Positions 1-9,818 of a stretch of 50,647 nucleotides of DNA are shown here, one piece after another. Position numbers and translations under genes: made by a program. The stretch is taken from contig NZ_CAJE01000006.1 in NCBI RefSeq assembly GCF_000308215.1, positions 1 to 50,647 of the forward strand, written 5' to 3'. Each line of letters opens with the position of its first letter. The first letter of the stretch is position 1. The stretch is from Methanomassiliicoccus luminyensis B10. GTDB lineage: Archaea > Thermoplasmatota > Thermoplasmata > Methanomassiliicoccales > Methanomassiliicoccaceae. The notes beneath the pieces were generated by a model. That model did no database searches and was not told where the DNA came from. It worked only from the letters and a program-made list of their open reading frames with translations.

Positions 1-190
1 TAAGGAGATCCATACCGCCGGCCGTAGAGGCCGACCGCACAGTATCTCCAGCGTAAGCTGTCGATGTGCTCCGGACCAGAGAGATCGCCCCGTCTGACGA
101 ACGGAGCGTGTTCACATCACTAAGGCAAGGTCCTGGCTGTTCGACGAGGAGAAGCGCGGCATACTACTGACCACAATTTCTACGGCGACA

Positions 191-2035
<1,845 letters not shown>

Positions 2036-2038
2036 GGT

Positions 2039-3583
2039 TCAGAAGAAGTTGCTGTCCCGGGGCGCCTTCCTGAACTTCGGCTCCTCCTTGGCGGCCCGCT
2101 GCACGCTCTGGACATAGTCCTCGTACAGGTGTATCTTCACGGGGACGGCGAAGGGGGTGAAGGGCGAGGCGATGAGCGCCTCCCCGGGCATCAGCATCTG
2201 TATCTCATTGTCCAGCTGAGAGATGTCCTGCTTGGCCGAGTTCCTCAGGATCTCGCGGTCCTTGCGGTCCGCCAGTCCCAGGATGAACAGGGTGTTGAAC
2301 TGGGAGATGATCTCGTTGTCGATCAGCTTGGGCTGCTGCGACACCGCGCACAGTCCGGTCTTGAACTTGCGCCCCTCCCTGGCTATCTGCGCGAATATGC
2401 TGCCCTTCGCTTCGGTCAGGACCCTTTGGGCCTCCTCCATGGCGATGAGCATGGGCGGCAGCTTGTCGAACTCTTCCTTGTCGCCGTACAGCGCCTTGTT
2501 CTTCTCGAAGATGGCGCGGGACAGCACCGTGGAGATGAGCAGCTCCTCGGTCTCGTACATGTTGGAGGTGTCGACCAGCACAACCTTCCCGTCCTTCAGG
2601 CAGTCGATGATGTGGTCCGTGACCGACAGCTTGGTGTCGCGGGAGATGAGGTCGAAGCGGAAGAGGTTCTCCAGCCTCCGCTTGATGACGTTGATCGTCC
2701 CTTCATGATACTTGTTCTCGCCGAGGTCCTTGGAGATCTGCGGAACGGTCCGGTCGTTCAGTTCGATCAGCCAGCTGTCGCCGTATTTGTACTGCGCCGA
2801 CTGCATGCACTCCTTCTGCGGCTCCGTGAACTCGTAGAGGTTCTGCAGGTCCGGTATCTGGATCTCCGATGCCGCCACGTGCAGGGTGTTGTACGGTCCG
2901 TCGAGCTTGCGCGAGGAGAACACCACCAGGGCATCGGGGAAGCCGGCGTGCCTCAGCCCCTTCTTCCCGACCTCGCCGCCGTCGTAGTACTCGCCGTGGG
3001 GGTCGAGGATGAGGAAGCCGTACTTGCGAAGCCTCATGCACGAGAGGGCGAGGTTCTTCATCAGGTTGCTCTTCCCCATTCCCGTGGTGGCGAAGATCCC
3101 GATGTGGTGCGGGATGGCCCGCCCGGTGATGCCGACGGGGAAGTCCAGCACCTGGTCGCCGGAGCGGAGGTTGCCGACCTGCACGTCCCCCAGGCTGTTC
3201 TTGAGGAACTGATAATCGTCGATGGTGGTCCTGCGCACCTTGGAGAAGTGGTTCGGTATGGTCTTTGTCTTCTTGAACGAGGTCTCGCCCACGCAGCCGA
3301 GGGGCGAGCACACCCCGGTGCAGAACAGCTGGGGTTTAATGTTGTCGAGGCTGTACTCGTCATTGGCGGCATCGCTCCTGAGTATGGTCCCGGCCTCGGT
3401 CACCATCCAGTTCATCTCGTCGGCGTCCGCGCCGTGCTCGATGTCCATGACCCTGATGAGGTAGCGGTCCGGGGAGGTCCCGTTCTCCACCACCAGCATC
3501 TCGCCTACCTGCAGCGGCTCCCCGAAGTTCATCCTGAACCTGGTCTCCATGACGCTGTTGCCGACCACCCTTCCGATGTGCAA
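2039..3583 (-). CDS. herA: HerA-type hexameric DNA translocase/helicase
   Basis: ATP-driven DNA pump of the FtsK/HerA superfamily. HerA works with the NurA nuclease in archaeal double-strand-break end resection; no nurA is visible here. Seen: an N-terminal HAS-barrel start (HIGRVVGN), Walker A TTGMGKSN near residue 167 and Walker B MLIAMEEAQ near 380. I start it at TTG 3583. The frame can be extended to a GTG at 3724, but that adds 47 residues with no family resemblance and swallows a TATA box. TTG 3583 has a strong Shine-Dalgarno (GGGGAGG, eight bases upstream) and begins exactly at the conserved HAS domain. The product is 514 residues. It is divergent from the FtsZ-like gene. Confidence 0.9.
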   Translation of the reverse strand: MHIGRVVGNSVMETRFRMNFGEPLQVGEMLVVENGTSPDRYLIRVMDIEHGADADEMNWMVTEAGTILRSDAANDEYSLDNIKPQLFCTGVCSPLGCVGETSFKKTKTIPNHFSKVRRTTIDDYQFLKNSLGDVQVGNLRSGDQVLDFPVGITGRAIPHHIGIFATTGMGKSNLMKNLALSCMRLRKYGFLILDPHGEYYDGGEVGKKGLRHAGFPDALVVFSSRKLDGPYNTLHVAASEIQIPDLQNLYEFTEPQKECMQSAQYKYGDSWLIELNDRTVPQISKDLGENKYHEGTINVIKRRLENLFRFDLISRDTKLSVTDHIIDCLKDGKVVLVDTSNMYETEELLISTVLSRAIFEKNKALYGDKEEFDKLPPMLIAMEEAQRVLTEAKGSIFAQIAREGRKFKTGLCAVSQQPKLIDNEIISQFNTLFILGLADRKDREILRNSAKQDISQLDNEIQMLMPGEALIASPFTPFAVPVKIHLYEDYVQSVQRAAKEEPKFRKAPRDSNFF

Positions 3584-3648
3584 GTCCTCTGCCTCCCCGA
3601 GACCCTCTGAACGTGTCCCGCTCCTCCATCCGGGTTCTTTATAAAAAA
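3584..3648 (-). promoter_or_regulatory. herA promoter and ribosome-binding site
   Basis: On the minus strand TTTTTTATAAA (3638-3648) is a TATA box. A start of transcription about 25 bases downstream falls near 3617 and leaves a leader of about 34 bases. GGGGAGG (3592-3598) is the Shine-Dalgarno for TTG 3583. This arrangement decides the herA start. Confidence 0.6.
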
Positions 3649-3850
3649 CGCTTTGTGAATGATAGTCCCCCGTGAGAGCGTAAGGCCGAAGCGTGATGAG
3701 ATCGTTCTCTTTCATGCGCTGCACGAGGGGGCCACGCAGCCTATACTGTTCAGCTACAAGCAGTGTTCATAACTATTCCTGGCACGCACTGGCCGGTAGT
3801 TTCCACCCCCATCGAATTATTGTTCTCGCCAGATTTTTTGCCAAAAACAA

Positions 3851-3856
3851 TTATAA
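3851..3856 (+). promoter_or_regulatory. TATA box of the FtsZ-like gene
   Basis: TTATAA lies 22-28 bases before two in-frame ATGs (3875 and 3881), and no Shine-Dalgarno sequence is present. The transcript is therefore probably leaderless. Confidence 0.5.
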
Positions 3857-3874
3857 CTCATATGGGGATTGTCC

Positions 3875-4798
3875 ATGCGGATGGCAGCAGAACTTCTCCC
3901 CCTGGGATTAGGTGAGGGCAAGTCACGGCCGAAGCTCAGGGCCGTGGGCATAGGAGGAGCGGGCTGCAACGCCATATCCAGCTGTTCTTTCGACGCGGTG
4001 GCCCTGTGCAACGCCCGGGACACCTTCAGCTCCCCGCCGGGCCACCGGCGCATCGTGCTCTCCGCCGACGACATCAACATGATCCTCGCCACCTCGCCGC
4101 GCCTGAAGCTCACCATCGAGCACGAGGGCACCAGGAAGCTCAAGGAGGCCGTGGGGGAGAGCGACATGCTGTTCCTCTTCACCGGGCTGGGTGGGGAAAC
4201 AGGCAGCGGCCTGACGCCCAGCGTGGCGCGCTACGGGCGCAGGAGCAGCGAGCTGGTGGTGGCGTCCGCGGCCCTGCCGTTCTCGGTGGAGGGCGCCGGC
4301 CGGAAGAGCGTGGCCGCCAAGGCGCTTCCGGAGATCATGGACGCGGCGCACATGACCATCACCTACCCCAACGACGCGCTCTTGGAGCTGACCCCCAACC
4401 TGCCGCTGCGGCGCGCGTTCAAGGTCATGGACGGCATCATGAACATCCCGGCCGCCGAGCTGTCGCAGGTCATGACCAAGGACGACATCGTCGCCCTCCG
4501 CTCCGACCTGTCAGGGGTGAAGCAGATGCGCCTGGGCATGGGGCAGGGCCAGGGAATGAGGAAGGAGGAGCTGGCTCTCAACGACACCTTCACCTCGCCG
4601 TGGTTCGACTTCCCCCTTGAGGACGTGAAGCTCGCCATCGTCATCCTCACCGGCGGGGGCATGGACCGCTACGCTGTAAAGGAGGTCATGGACCGCCTGC
4701 TGCCGAGGATGCCCGAGGCCCGCGTGCGCTATGCGGTGAAAGAGGACCCCGCCATGGTGGATAAGCTCCGCATAACCCTGCTTCTGGGTCGTCCCTAA
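3875..4798 (+). CDS. Divergent FtsZ/tubulin-superfamily protein
   Basis: Tubulin-fold protein of 307 residues. Seen: GIGGAGCNAI near the N-terminus (FtsZ nucleotide loop), TGLGGETGSG where FtsZ has GGGTGTG, LPFSVEGAGR (FtsZ-like LPF..E...R), and a shortened C-terminal domain. In the region matching the FtsZ synergy loop (NxDFADV) it reads RSDLSGV. One catalytic aspartate is kept, while the Asn and the second Asp are replaced. GTP binding is plausible, but polymer-coupled hydrolysis may be weak or absent. Function is not known; I would not call it the main division FtsZ. The start is ATG 3875 or 3881 (leaderless). Its stop overlaps that of the convergent dph5 (4795-4798). Confidence 0.75.
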   Translation: MRMAAELLPLGLGEGKSRPKLRAVGIGGAGCNAISSCSFDAVALCNARDTFSSPPGHRRIVLSADDINMILATSPRLKLTIEHEGTRKLKEAVGESDMLFLFTGLGGETGSGLTPSVARYGRRSSELVVASAALPFSVEGAGRKSVAAKALPEIMDAAHMTITYPNDALLELTPNLPLRRAFKVMDGIMNIPAAELSQVMTKDDIVALRSDLSGVKQMRLGMGQGQGMRKEELALNDTFTSPWFDFPLEDVKLAIVILTGGGMDRYAVKEVMDRLLPRMPEARVRYAVKEDPAMVDKLRITLLLGRP

Positions 4799-5589
4799 TA
4801 TTCTTTCAGTATCTCCCCGGGGGCGCCGGCCAGGGCCACGAGGGCTTCTGCCTCCATGAAGTGAAGTTTCCCCGGCATCACCATGCAATGGAGCGGTGGC
4901 CCCATGTCCGCGCCGGCGATGTCCCCGGGCCTGCCGGCCAGGAGCGCCTGGCTTTTCGATCCTATGCGCGCTCCCGCGCAGAACAGCGAGGTCTCCCTGA
5001 CCAGCCCCTTGCCGATCCTCTCCTCCGCGTCGAGGAGCCACTGCATGGCCTGGCCCGCGGTCATGTACTTCCCCTGGTCCTCCTTGATGTCCAGAAGTAT
5101 CAGCGTATGCAGCCCCCGGGAGAAGTTCTCCAGGATGTTGTCGTATGGCGAGGACGGGAGGAACCCCGGCTCGGGGAAGGGGATGGTGACCGCTCTCCCG
5201 AACTTGTAGGGCTGCAGCCCGAAGGCGCCGGCGCAGGCGGTGAATATGGACACCCCATGAATAAGCTCGGTGGGAACGCCCGCCCCGATGGCCCTCAGGC
5301 GAAGGTCCACATGCGTGGTCGCCGACATGGGATCACCGGCAGTGATGAACGCTACCCTCCCCTCCCTGGCGGCATTGACGATGGCGTCGCCCTCTTCCAC
5401 CCCGCTGCGCTTCAGCACGGTGATCTTCTTCCCGATGAACGACTCCAGCTCGCCGGGGGTGGAATCGATCAGGCGGGAGGTATAGAACTCCGCGAATATC
5501 TCGTCACAGGAGCGCAGCGCCTCCAGGGCCCTTACGCTCATGTCCTCGGGCTTGGACATCCCTAAACCGACAAATATCAGCTCTCCCAT
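4795..5589 (-). CDS. dph5: Diphthine synthase (SAM-dependent methyltransferase)
   Basis: Methylates the modified histidine of elongation factor 2 during diphthamide synthesis, using S-adenosylmethionine in the cytoplasm. Seen: family N-terminus GELIFVGLGM, the TAGDPMSATTH loop at residues 84-94, and PYDNILENFSRGLHTLILLDIKE, all typical of Dph5. The product has 264 residues, the usual archaeal length. I start at ATG 5589. An upstream extension would run through the trm5 coding sequence and has no family match. Its start codon and that of divergent trm5 are one base apart. Confidence 0.93.
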   Translation of the reverse strand: MGELIFVGLGMSKPEDMSVRALEALRSCDEIFAEFYTSRLIDSTPGELESFIGKKITVLKRSGVEEGDAIVNAAREGRVAFITAGDPMSATTHVDLRLRAIGAGVPTELIHGVSIFTACAGAFGLQPYKFGRAVTIPFPEPGFLPSSPYDNILENFSRGLHTLILLDIKEDQGKYMTAGQAMQWLLDAEERIGKGLVRETSLFCAGARIGSKSQALLAGRPGDIAGADMGPPLHCMVMPGKLHFMEAEALVALAGAPGEILKEY

Positions 5590-5590
5590 C

Positions 5591-6619
5591 GTGAACACCG
5601 TGCGCTCCGTATGCCTGAAGGTACCGAGGGGGGAAGCTGAGTCCACCCGTAAAAAGCTTTTAGAGCTGGGCCTGCTCGACATCTCCCGCCGCATCAGGAA
5701 CCAGGACGGCGTCGTATATGTCCCGGTGACGTCGGAGAGCGCCGCCGAGCTGGGGTACGAGCTTGTGGAGATGGATCTGCAGGAGAGGGAGGTCATGGAG
5801 ACCGACTACCGCAACGTGGCCGAGGTGCCTCCCGATCTCAAGGGCCTGCTGCCGGTATCGTTCGACATCATCGGCGAGGTTGCCATCATCAGGCTCGACG
5901 ATCCCCTGCTGCCGTACGCCAAGGAGGTGGGCGCAGCGCTGAGGAAGGTGTTCCCCCGCCTTAGGACCGTCGCTCTCGATCGCGGCGTGAAGGGGGAGCT
6001 CAGAGTGCGGGACCTCGAGGTCATCGCCGGCGAGGACCGCACGGAGACGGTGCACACGGAATACGGCATCAGGCTCCTCATCGACCCGGCCAAGGTATAC
6101 TTCAATCCCCGCCTGTCTACGGAAAGGAAGCGCATTGCCTCGCTGGTGAAGGACGGCGAGACGGTGGTGGACATGTTCGCGGGGGTCGGCCCGTTCTCCG
6201 TCATGATCGCAAAGTACGCGAGACCGGAGGTCGTCATCGCCATGGACCTCAATCATGATGCGGTCGAGTACATGAAGATGAACATCGAGCTGAACAAGGT
6301 GAAGAACGTCGTTCCCATGGAAGGCGACTCCCGCCAGCTGGTGTTCGAGGTCCCCTGCGCCGACCGCATCATCATGAACCTGCCCCACTCCGCCATGGAC
6401 TTCTTCCACGACGCCCTGACCAGGCTGAAGATCGGCGGGACCATCCACTTCTACACCATCTGCGAGCGGGATGACATCGAGCCCATCCTCATCCGCCTGG
6501 TTCAGGAGGCGAGGGGCATGGGAGTGCGCATCTCCATCGACCGGGTGGAGGAGCTGAAGACCTACTCACCCTCGATGAGCGTGTTCTCCGCGGACATCCG
6601 GCTTAGCGAGTGGAGCTAG
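5591..6619 (+). CDS. trm5: tRNA (guanine37-N1)-methyltransferase Trm5
   Basis: Methylates G37 of tRNA, next to the anticodon, which prevents frameshifting; it is also the entry step to wyosine in archaea. Seen: an N-terminal Trm5 domain, LIDPAKVYFNPRLSTER, the SAM motif VVDMFAGVGPFS near residue 193, MDLNHDAVEYMKMN, and NLPHSAMDFF, the family's NPPY-equivalent loop. GTG 5591 gives 342 residues; GTG 5600 is an alternative. AAATAT around 5573 could be a TATA box for a leaderless start. The last 54 bases overlap the convergent dCTP deaminase-family gene. Confidence 0.93.
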   Translation: MNTVRSVCLKVPRGEAESTRKKLLELGLLDISRRIRNQDGVVYVPVTSESAAELGYELVEMDLQEREVMETDYRNVAEVPPDLKGLLPVSFDIIGEVAIIRLDDPLLPYAKEVGAALRKVFPRLRTVALDRGVKGELRVRDLEVIAGEDRTETVHTEYGIRLLIDPAKVYFNPRLSTERKRIASLVKDGETVVDMFAGVGPFSVMIAKYARPEVVIAMDLNHDAVEYMKMNIELNKVKNVVPMEGDSRQLVFEVPCADRIIMNLPHSAMDFFHDALTRLKIGGTIHFYTICERDDIEPILIRLVQEARGMGVRISIDRVEELKTYSPSMSVFSADIRLSEWS

Positions 6620-7087
6620 AGTAATGCCTTTCTGCCCCTGGTAGTTCCCGCTCCTCCTCTCGTAGGTCCGCTGGCAGGGGGAGTGCATGGTCTCGAACAC
6701 GATCTGCACGAACCTGTCGCCCACCGGTACCTCCAGCGGAACACCGGACATGTTCACCGCCATGAACGTCAGCGTCCCGTGGAAGCCGGCGTCCACCTTG
6801 CCCAGGCCGAACAGGCAGCCCTTCCTGACCCAGGAGGTCCGGGGCCACAGCTGCGCCGCCACGTCGTCCGGCAGCTCCACCCTCTCCACCGTGGAGGCGA
6901 AGAACATGGTCTTGGGCGGGACGACGGCCGTCCCCTCGCTTATCTTGACCCCTGTCTCCGGTACGGATATCTCCGCGATGCGCAGGTCGTAGCCGTTGGG
7001 GGTCAGGGAGGCTTCCGAGTATTCGGTGATCTTGAGGTTCCCGCTCTGCATCCATTCAACGATCTCGTGGTCGGGGAGGAGGCACAT
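6566..7087 (-). CDS. dCTP deaminase/dUTPase-family protein, probably dUTPase-like
   Basis: Member of the trimeric dCTP deaminase/dUTPase family (173 residues), which supplies dUMP and keeps uracil out of DNA. Seen: LPDHEIVEWMQSG, SLTPNGYDLRI, WPRTSWVRKGC (where enzymes have GRSSLAR), VDAGFHG and FVQIVFETM. By my hand alignment the aspartate of the IDxGF motif is kept. The glutamate that dCTP deaminases carry in the following strand (LEFYNSG in E. coli Dcd) is replaced (TFMAVNMSG). Deamination may therefore be lost. The 3' end overlaps trm5 by 54 bases. A TATA-like TTATTTTA lies about 25 bases before the ATG. Confidence 0.8.
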   Translation of the reverse strand: MCLLPDHEIVEWMQSGNLKITEYSEASLTPNGYDLRIAEISVPETGVKISEGTAVVPPKTMFFASTVERVELPDDVAAQLWPRTSWVRKGCLFGLGKVDAGFHGTLTFMAVNMSGVPLEVPVGDRFVQIVFETMHSPCQRTYERRSGNYQGQKGITLAPLAKPDVRGEHAHRG

Positions 7088-7192
7088 GCCCCGGCATCCC
7101 CGTGTCCGCTAAAATAACGAGCGCCACCATTAGAGGGGATGAAAAACGTGGGGCAGGATTTATTTATGGCCGGCGGCTGACAGGCCGGCATC

Positions 7193-7585
7193 ATGGACCA
7201 CATGGTTTATCTGGACGAGAAGGAAGGGGACCTCAGGGCTTTGCGCAGCGGGAAGAAGACCATGCTTGCCATAGGCATGAGCGACAGGGCCTCCTGCGGA
7301 GCCATCAGCGAGAACGACATGCTGCTGTTCGTCAATGAGGCCGCCAATGGAGAGGTCGCGGCCAAAGCGACAGCCTCAAAGGTCATCATCCCCCCGCCCC
7401 TGTCCCAGGAGTCATGCGCCGAGCTCCTGGCCGCTCACGCCATGGCCCTCGCCCTCACCGCCAACCAGGCCCGCGAGCTCGTCAACCGAAAATACCTCGT
7501 GCTCGTGGAGATCCGCGGCTTCGAGATGGTGGCGGCGGACCCAGGCGACCGTCCGCCCGAGGCTGCTCAGGCCAGCGTCTCCTGA
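7193..7585 (+). CDS. Small protein, possible ASCH/PUA-like fold
   Basis: A 130-residue protein I do not firmly recognise. The LRALRSGKKTMLA segment, the alternating strands (NDMLLFVNE, EVAAKATASKVIIPP) and KYLVLVEI near the end resemble ASCH/PUA-like RNA-binding domains, but this is a weak visual match. The ATG at 7193 lies about 30 bases after a TATA-like TTTATTTATGG, so the message is probably leaderless. ATG 7202 is an alternative. It is divergent from the dUTPase-like gene. Confidence 0.6.
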   Translation: MDHMVYLDEKEGDLRALRSGKKTMLAIGMSDRASCGAISENDMLLFVNEAANGEVAAKATASKVIIPPPLSQESCAELLAAHAMALALTANQARELVNRKYLVLVEIRGFEMVAADPGDRPPEAAQASVS

Positions 7586-7748
7586 ACCGCTCCTTTGTCT
7601 CCCGGGCGCCGCCATCCATGAACGTTCTTCTTGACCGCGCGGCAATTCTAGCATTTTTTTGTCGGTCAATCCAGATGGGCTGGGTTAGGATAAAGCTGTA
7701 AATATAGGGTCACCCTTACCGAAGGGGACAGTACGCGTGGCGATATAG

Positions 7749-8810
7749 GTGAACATCGAGACTCGCAAGGTGGAAAAGAGCAGAGTGAAGGAGGTCGACT
7801 TCGACCATCTGAGCTTCGGGGAGACCTTCTCCGACCATATGTTCCAGATGGACTATGCCGATGGTGCCTGGAGCACTCCCAGGATCGTACCCTTCGGGAA
7901 GATCGAGATACTCCCCTCTTTGACCACCCTTCATTATGGGCAGAGCGTCTTCGAGGGCCTCAAGGCTTTCCGCGCCAAGGACGGCGGGATCAACATCTTC
8001 CGGCCGGACAAGCACGTCGAGCGGATGAAGCACTCCTGCGAGCGCCTGTGCATCCCCAAGGTGGATACCGAGACGTTCATGGGAGGCATCGATGCCCTGG
8101 TCAAGCTGGATGAGAAGTGGATCCCCCGGCAGAGAGGTTCCTCCCTGTACATCCGGCCGCTGATCTTCGCGACCGAGGACTACATCGGCGTCAGGGTCTC
8201 CGAGACCTATTCCCTCATAATCATGACCGGCCCGGTGGCCGCCTATTACAAGGAAGGGTTCAATCCGGTCAAGCTGATGACCTCGGGGGACTACGTCCGG
8301 GCGGTGCGCGGAGGGCTGGGAGAAGCGAAGACCGCGGCCAACTACGCTGCGTCCCTGCGGCCCGGCGAGGTGGCTAAGAGGAAAGGGTATGCCCAGGTCA
8401 TCTGGCTGGACGGGGTCGAAGGGAAGTGGATCGACGAGGTGGGCACCATGAACATCTGCTTCGTCAAGGACGGCGCCCTCGTCACCCCTCCCCTGGAGGG
8501 GACCATCCTTCCCGGCGTCACCAGGGACAGCGTGCTGCAGCTCGCCCGCCACTGGGGCATCAAGGTCGAGGAGAGACGCATCTCCATCGACGAGGTGGTG
8601 TCCTCCATCAAGGACGGCAGCATGACCGAGGTCTTCGGCACCGGCACCGCCGCGGTCATCTCCCCGGTCGGGGAGATCTTCCATAAAGGGGAGACGCTCA
8701 GGATCAACGATTTCAAGACCGGCCCGCTGGCCCAGAGGCTCTACGACGAGATCACCGGGATACAGTACGGGGAAAAGAAGGACCTCTTCGGATGGGTCCA
8801 CCGTCCCTGA
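7749..8810 (+). CDS. ilvE: Branched-chain amino acid aminotransferase
   Basis: PLP-dependent transaminase for the last step of leucine, isoleucine and valine synthesis, or the first step of their breakdown. Seen: LHYGQSVFEGLKAFR, the SSLYIRPLIFATE strand, EAKTAANYAASL with the PLP lysine near residue 194, WLDGVEGKWIDEVGTMNICFV, and GTGTAAVISPVG near the C-terminus. All are typical of a full-length (353-residue) BCAT. It starts at GTG 7749. A TATA box (TGTAAATATAG, about 7697-7707) gives a leader of about 20 bases. A strong stem-loop follows the stop, and the gene appears monocistronic. Confidence 0.95.
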   Translation: MNIETRKVEKSRVKEVDFDHLSFGETFSDHMFQMDYADGAWSTPRIVPFGKIEILPSLTTLHYGQSVFEGLKAFRAKDGGINIFRPDKHVERMKHSCERLCIPKVDTETFMGGIDALVKLDEKWIPRQRGSSLYIRPLIFATEDYIGVRVSETYSLIIMTGPVAAYYKEGFNPVKLMTSGDYVRAVRGGLGEAKTAANYAASLRPGEVAKRKGYAQVIWLDGVEGKWIDEVGTMNICFVKDGALVTPPLEGTILPGVTRDSVLQLARHWGIKVEERRISIDEVVSSIKDGSMTEVFGTGTAAVISPVGEIFHKGETLRINDFKTGPLAQRLYDEITGIQYGEKKDLFGWVHRP

Positions 8811-8828
8811 GATCGGAAACATAACAGG

Positions 8829-8861
8829 GGGAGCGAGGCCGGGAGGTCTCGCTCCCATTCT
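8829..8861 (+). terminator. Stem-loop terminator after ilvE
   Basis: GGGAGCGAGGCC pairs with GGTCTCGCTCCC around a GGGA loop (one G-T pair, otherwise perfect, 12 pairs). It is followed by a T-rich tail, ATTCTATTCTT. It lies 18 bases after the ilvE stop. Confidence 0.65.
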
Positions 8862-9057
8862 ATTCTTGTGCATTGCGCCGTTCTAACGGGTCGATCGATA
8901 CACATCGATGTAAGCCAGCAGATAATGTTCTCAGGCGGTCCGCATGTTCAGTTCATGTCTGTCCCCTTCTGCAATGGGTCCGACCGTCTGCATCCCCTGT
9001 CCGCCCAAGGCCGCTCGAAATAACTCACTGATGATGGTTGCTGGTAAAAAAGCTAAG

Positions 9058-9100
9058 AATAAATAGGACCTTGTCGATTCTGTTGGAGATATAATCCAAC
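9058..9100 (+). promoter_or_regulatory. TATA box plus operator copy 1 of the GTTGGAT palindrome
   Basis: AATAAATA (9058-9065) is the probable TATA box. Operator GTTGGAG-ATATA-ATCCAAC (9082-9100) covers the predicted transcription start near 9087. A further single half site, AAGTTGGAT, follows at about 9110-9118. It controls the small Cys protein at 9233. See also copies 2-4. Confidence 0.6.
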
Positions 9101-9187
9101 TAATATGTTAAGTTGGATGTATCTGCCGATAATTGAAGGATGAGCGGCCCCGGCGACATTGCCGCTGGCCCCGTCCCTCGCGAAAGG

Positions 9188-9210
9188 ATGGCCGATCCGG
9201 GATCGGCCAT
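9188..9210 (+). other. Perfect hairpin in the leader of the small Cys protein
   Basis: ATGGCCGATC and GATCGGCCAT form ten perfect pairs around a CGG loop. The hairpin ends nine bases before the ribosome-binding site GGAGGA (9219-9224). It could be an RNA control element or simply leader structure. Confidence 0.5.
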
Positions 9211-9232
9211 GAACATCTGGAGGAATAACAAG

Positions 9233-9508
9233 ATGACCATCGAAGCGAGCGAGATGTATGGGGATCCCCGTCCCCGGTGCCCCTTCGTGCCGGGCTTGCG
9301 ATGCGGTTCCAAGTTCGAACCTTTATGGAACGATAAGAACGGCAAGTACACCTGCCGCGACCCGATCTGCGCCTCCGTGTTCAGGTTCCCGGTCGTGGAG
9401 GGACCGAACACCTGCGGCAGGACCACGCGGCGAAGGAAGGCGTCGAAGCCCGCGGCCAAAGCAGGGGGTGTCATCATGGCCGTTGCAGGGCTCGACACCT
9501 GCCCATGA
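9233..9508 (+). CDS. Small Cys-containing protein of unknown function under the B12-linked operator
   Basis: A 91-residue protein I do not recognise. Cysteines in RCPFVPGLRC and YTCRDPIC (residues 16-47) could form a zinc site. The C-terminal third is basic and low in complexity (TTRRRKASKPAAKA). I choose ATG 9233 because GGAGGA lies eight bases upstream. The frame can be extended to ATG 9140, but this would run through the leader hairpin. Reality of the gene rests on the promoter, operator and ribosome-binding site, so confidence is moderate. Confidence 0.5.
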   Translation: MTIEASEMYGDPRPRCPFVPGLRCGSKFEPLWNDKNGKYTCRDPICASVFRFPVVEGPNTCGRTTRRRKASKPAAKAGGVIMAVAGLDTCP

Positions 9509-9633
9509 CGAGGTCTTCCCTTCACGGTATCCTCCACCTCTCGGCCGTGATGTCCGCGCGTACAGCGGCGCGGTCCATCCATGGTCCCGGAGGACGATGG
9601 GACCTTCTGTTCTATTCCATCGCCGGAAAGGGT

Positions 9634-9680
9634 GATATATCCAGTCCGGCATCTAGGGTCGGTTGGATGGGCCATCCAAT
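9634..9680 (+). promoter_or_regulatory. cobD operon promoter with operator copy 2
   Basis: GATATAT (9634-9640) is the TATA box. GTTGGAT-GGGCC-ATCCAAT (9662-9680) is a near-perfect palindrome sitting on the predicted start of transcription. The leader to the cobD ATG is about 150 bases, unusually long for this window. Confidence 0.65.
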
Positions 9681-9764
9681 AATGATCTTCCTCAGAAATG
9701 GCCTCAGACGGGGCCTCCCGGCGAAGGACTGAAATAGAGATATGGCCCTGAGCAGGAAAGGCCG

Positions 9765-9784
9765 CCCCCATGCGAGAATGGGGG
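9765..9784 (+). other. Leader hairpin upstream of cobD
   Basis: CCCCCAT pairs with ATGGGGG around a six-base loop, 21 bases before the ribosome-binding site AGGAGGAG (9806-9813). It is placed like the hairpin in the leader of the small Cys protein at 9188. Confidence 0.45.
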
Positions 9785-9818
9785 TCGCCATCGCGGACGG
9801 GACCTAGGAGGAGTATGC

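Noticed and set aside
8862-9232. Cobalamin riboswitch upstream of the small Cys protein and cobD operon
   Set aside because: I looked for the conserved B12-box pattern and its surrounding helices and found none in either leader.
9140-9232. Upstream extension of the small Cys protein to ATG 9140
   Set aside because: It would read through the perfect leader hairpin, and the strong ribosome-binding site serves ATG 9233.
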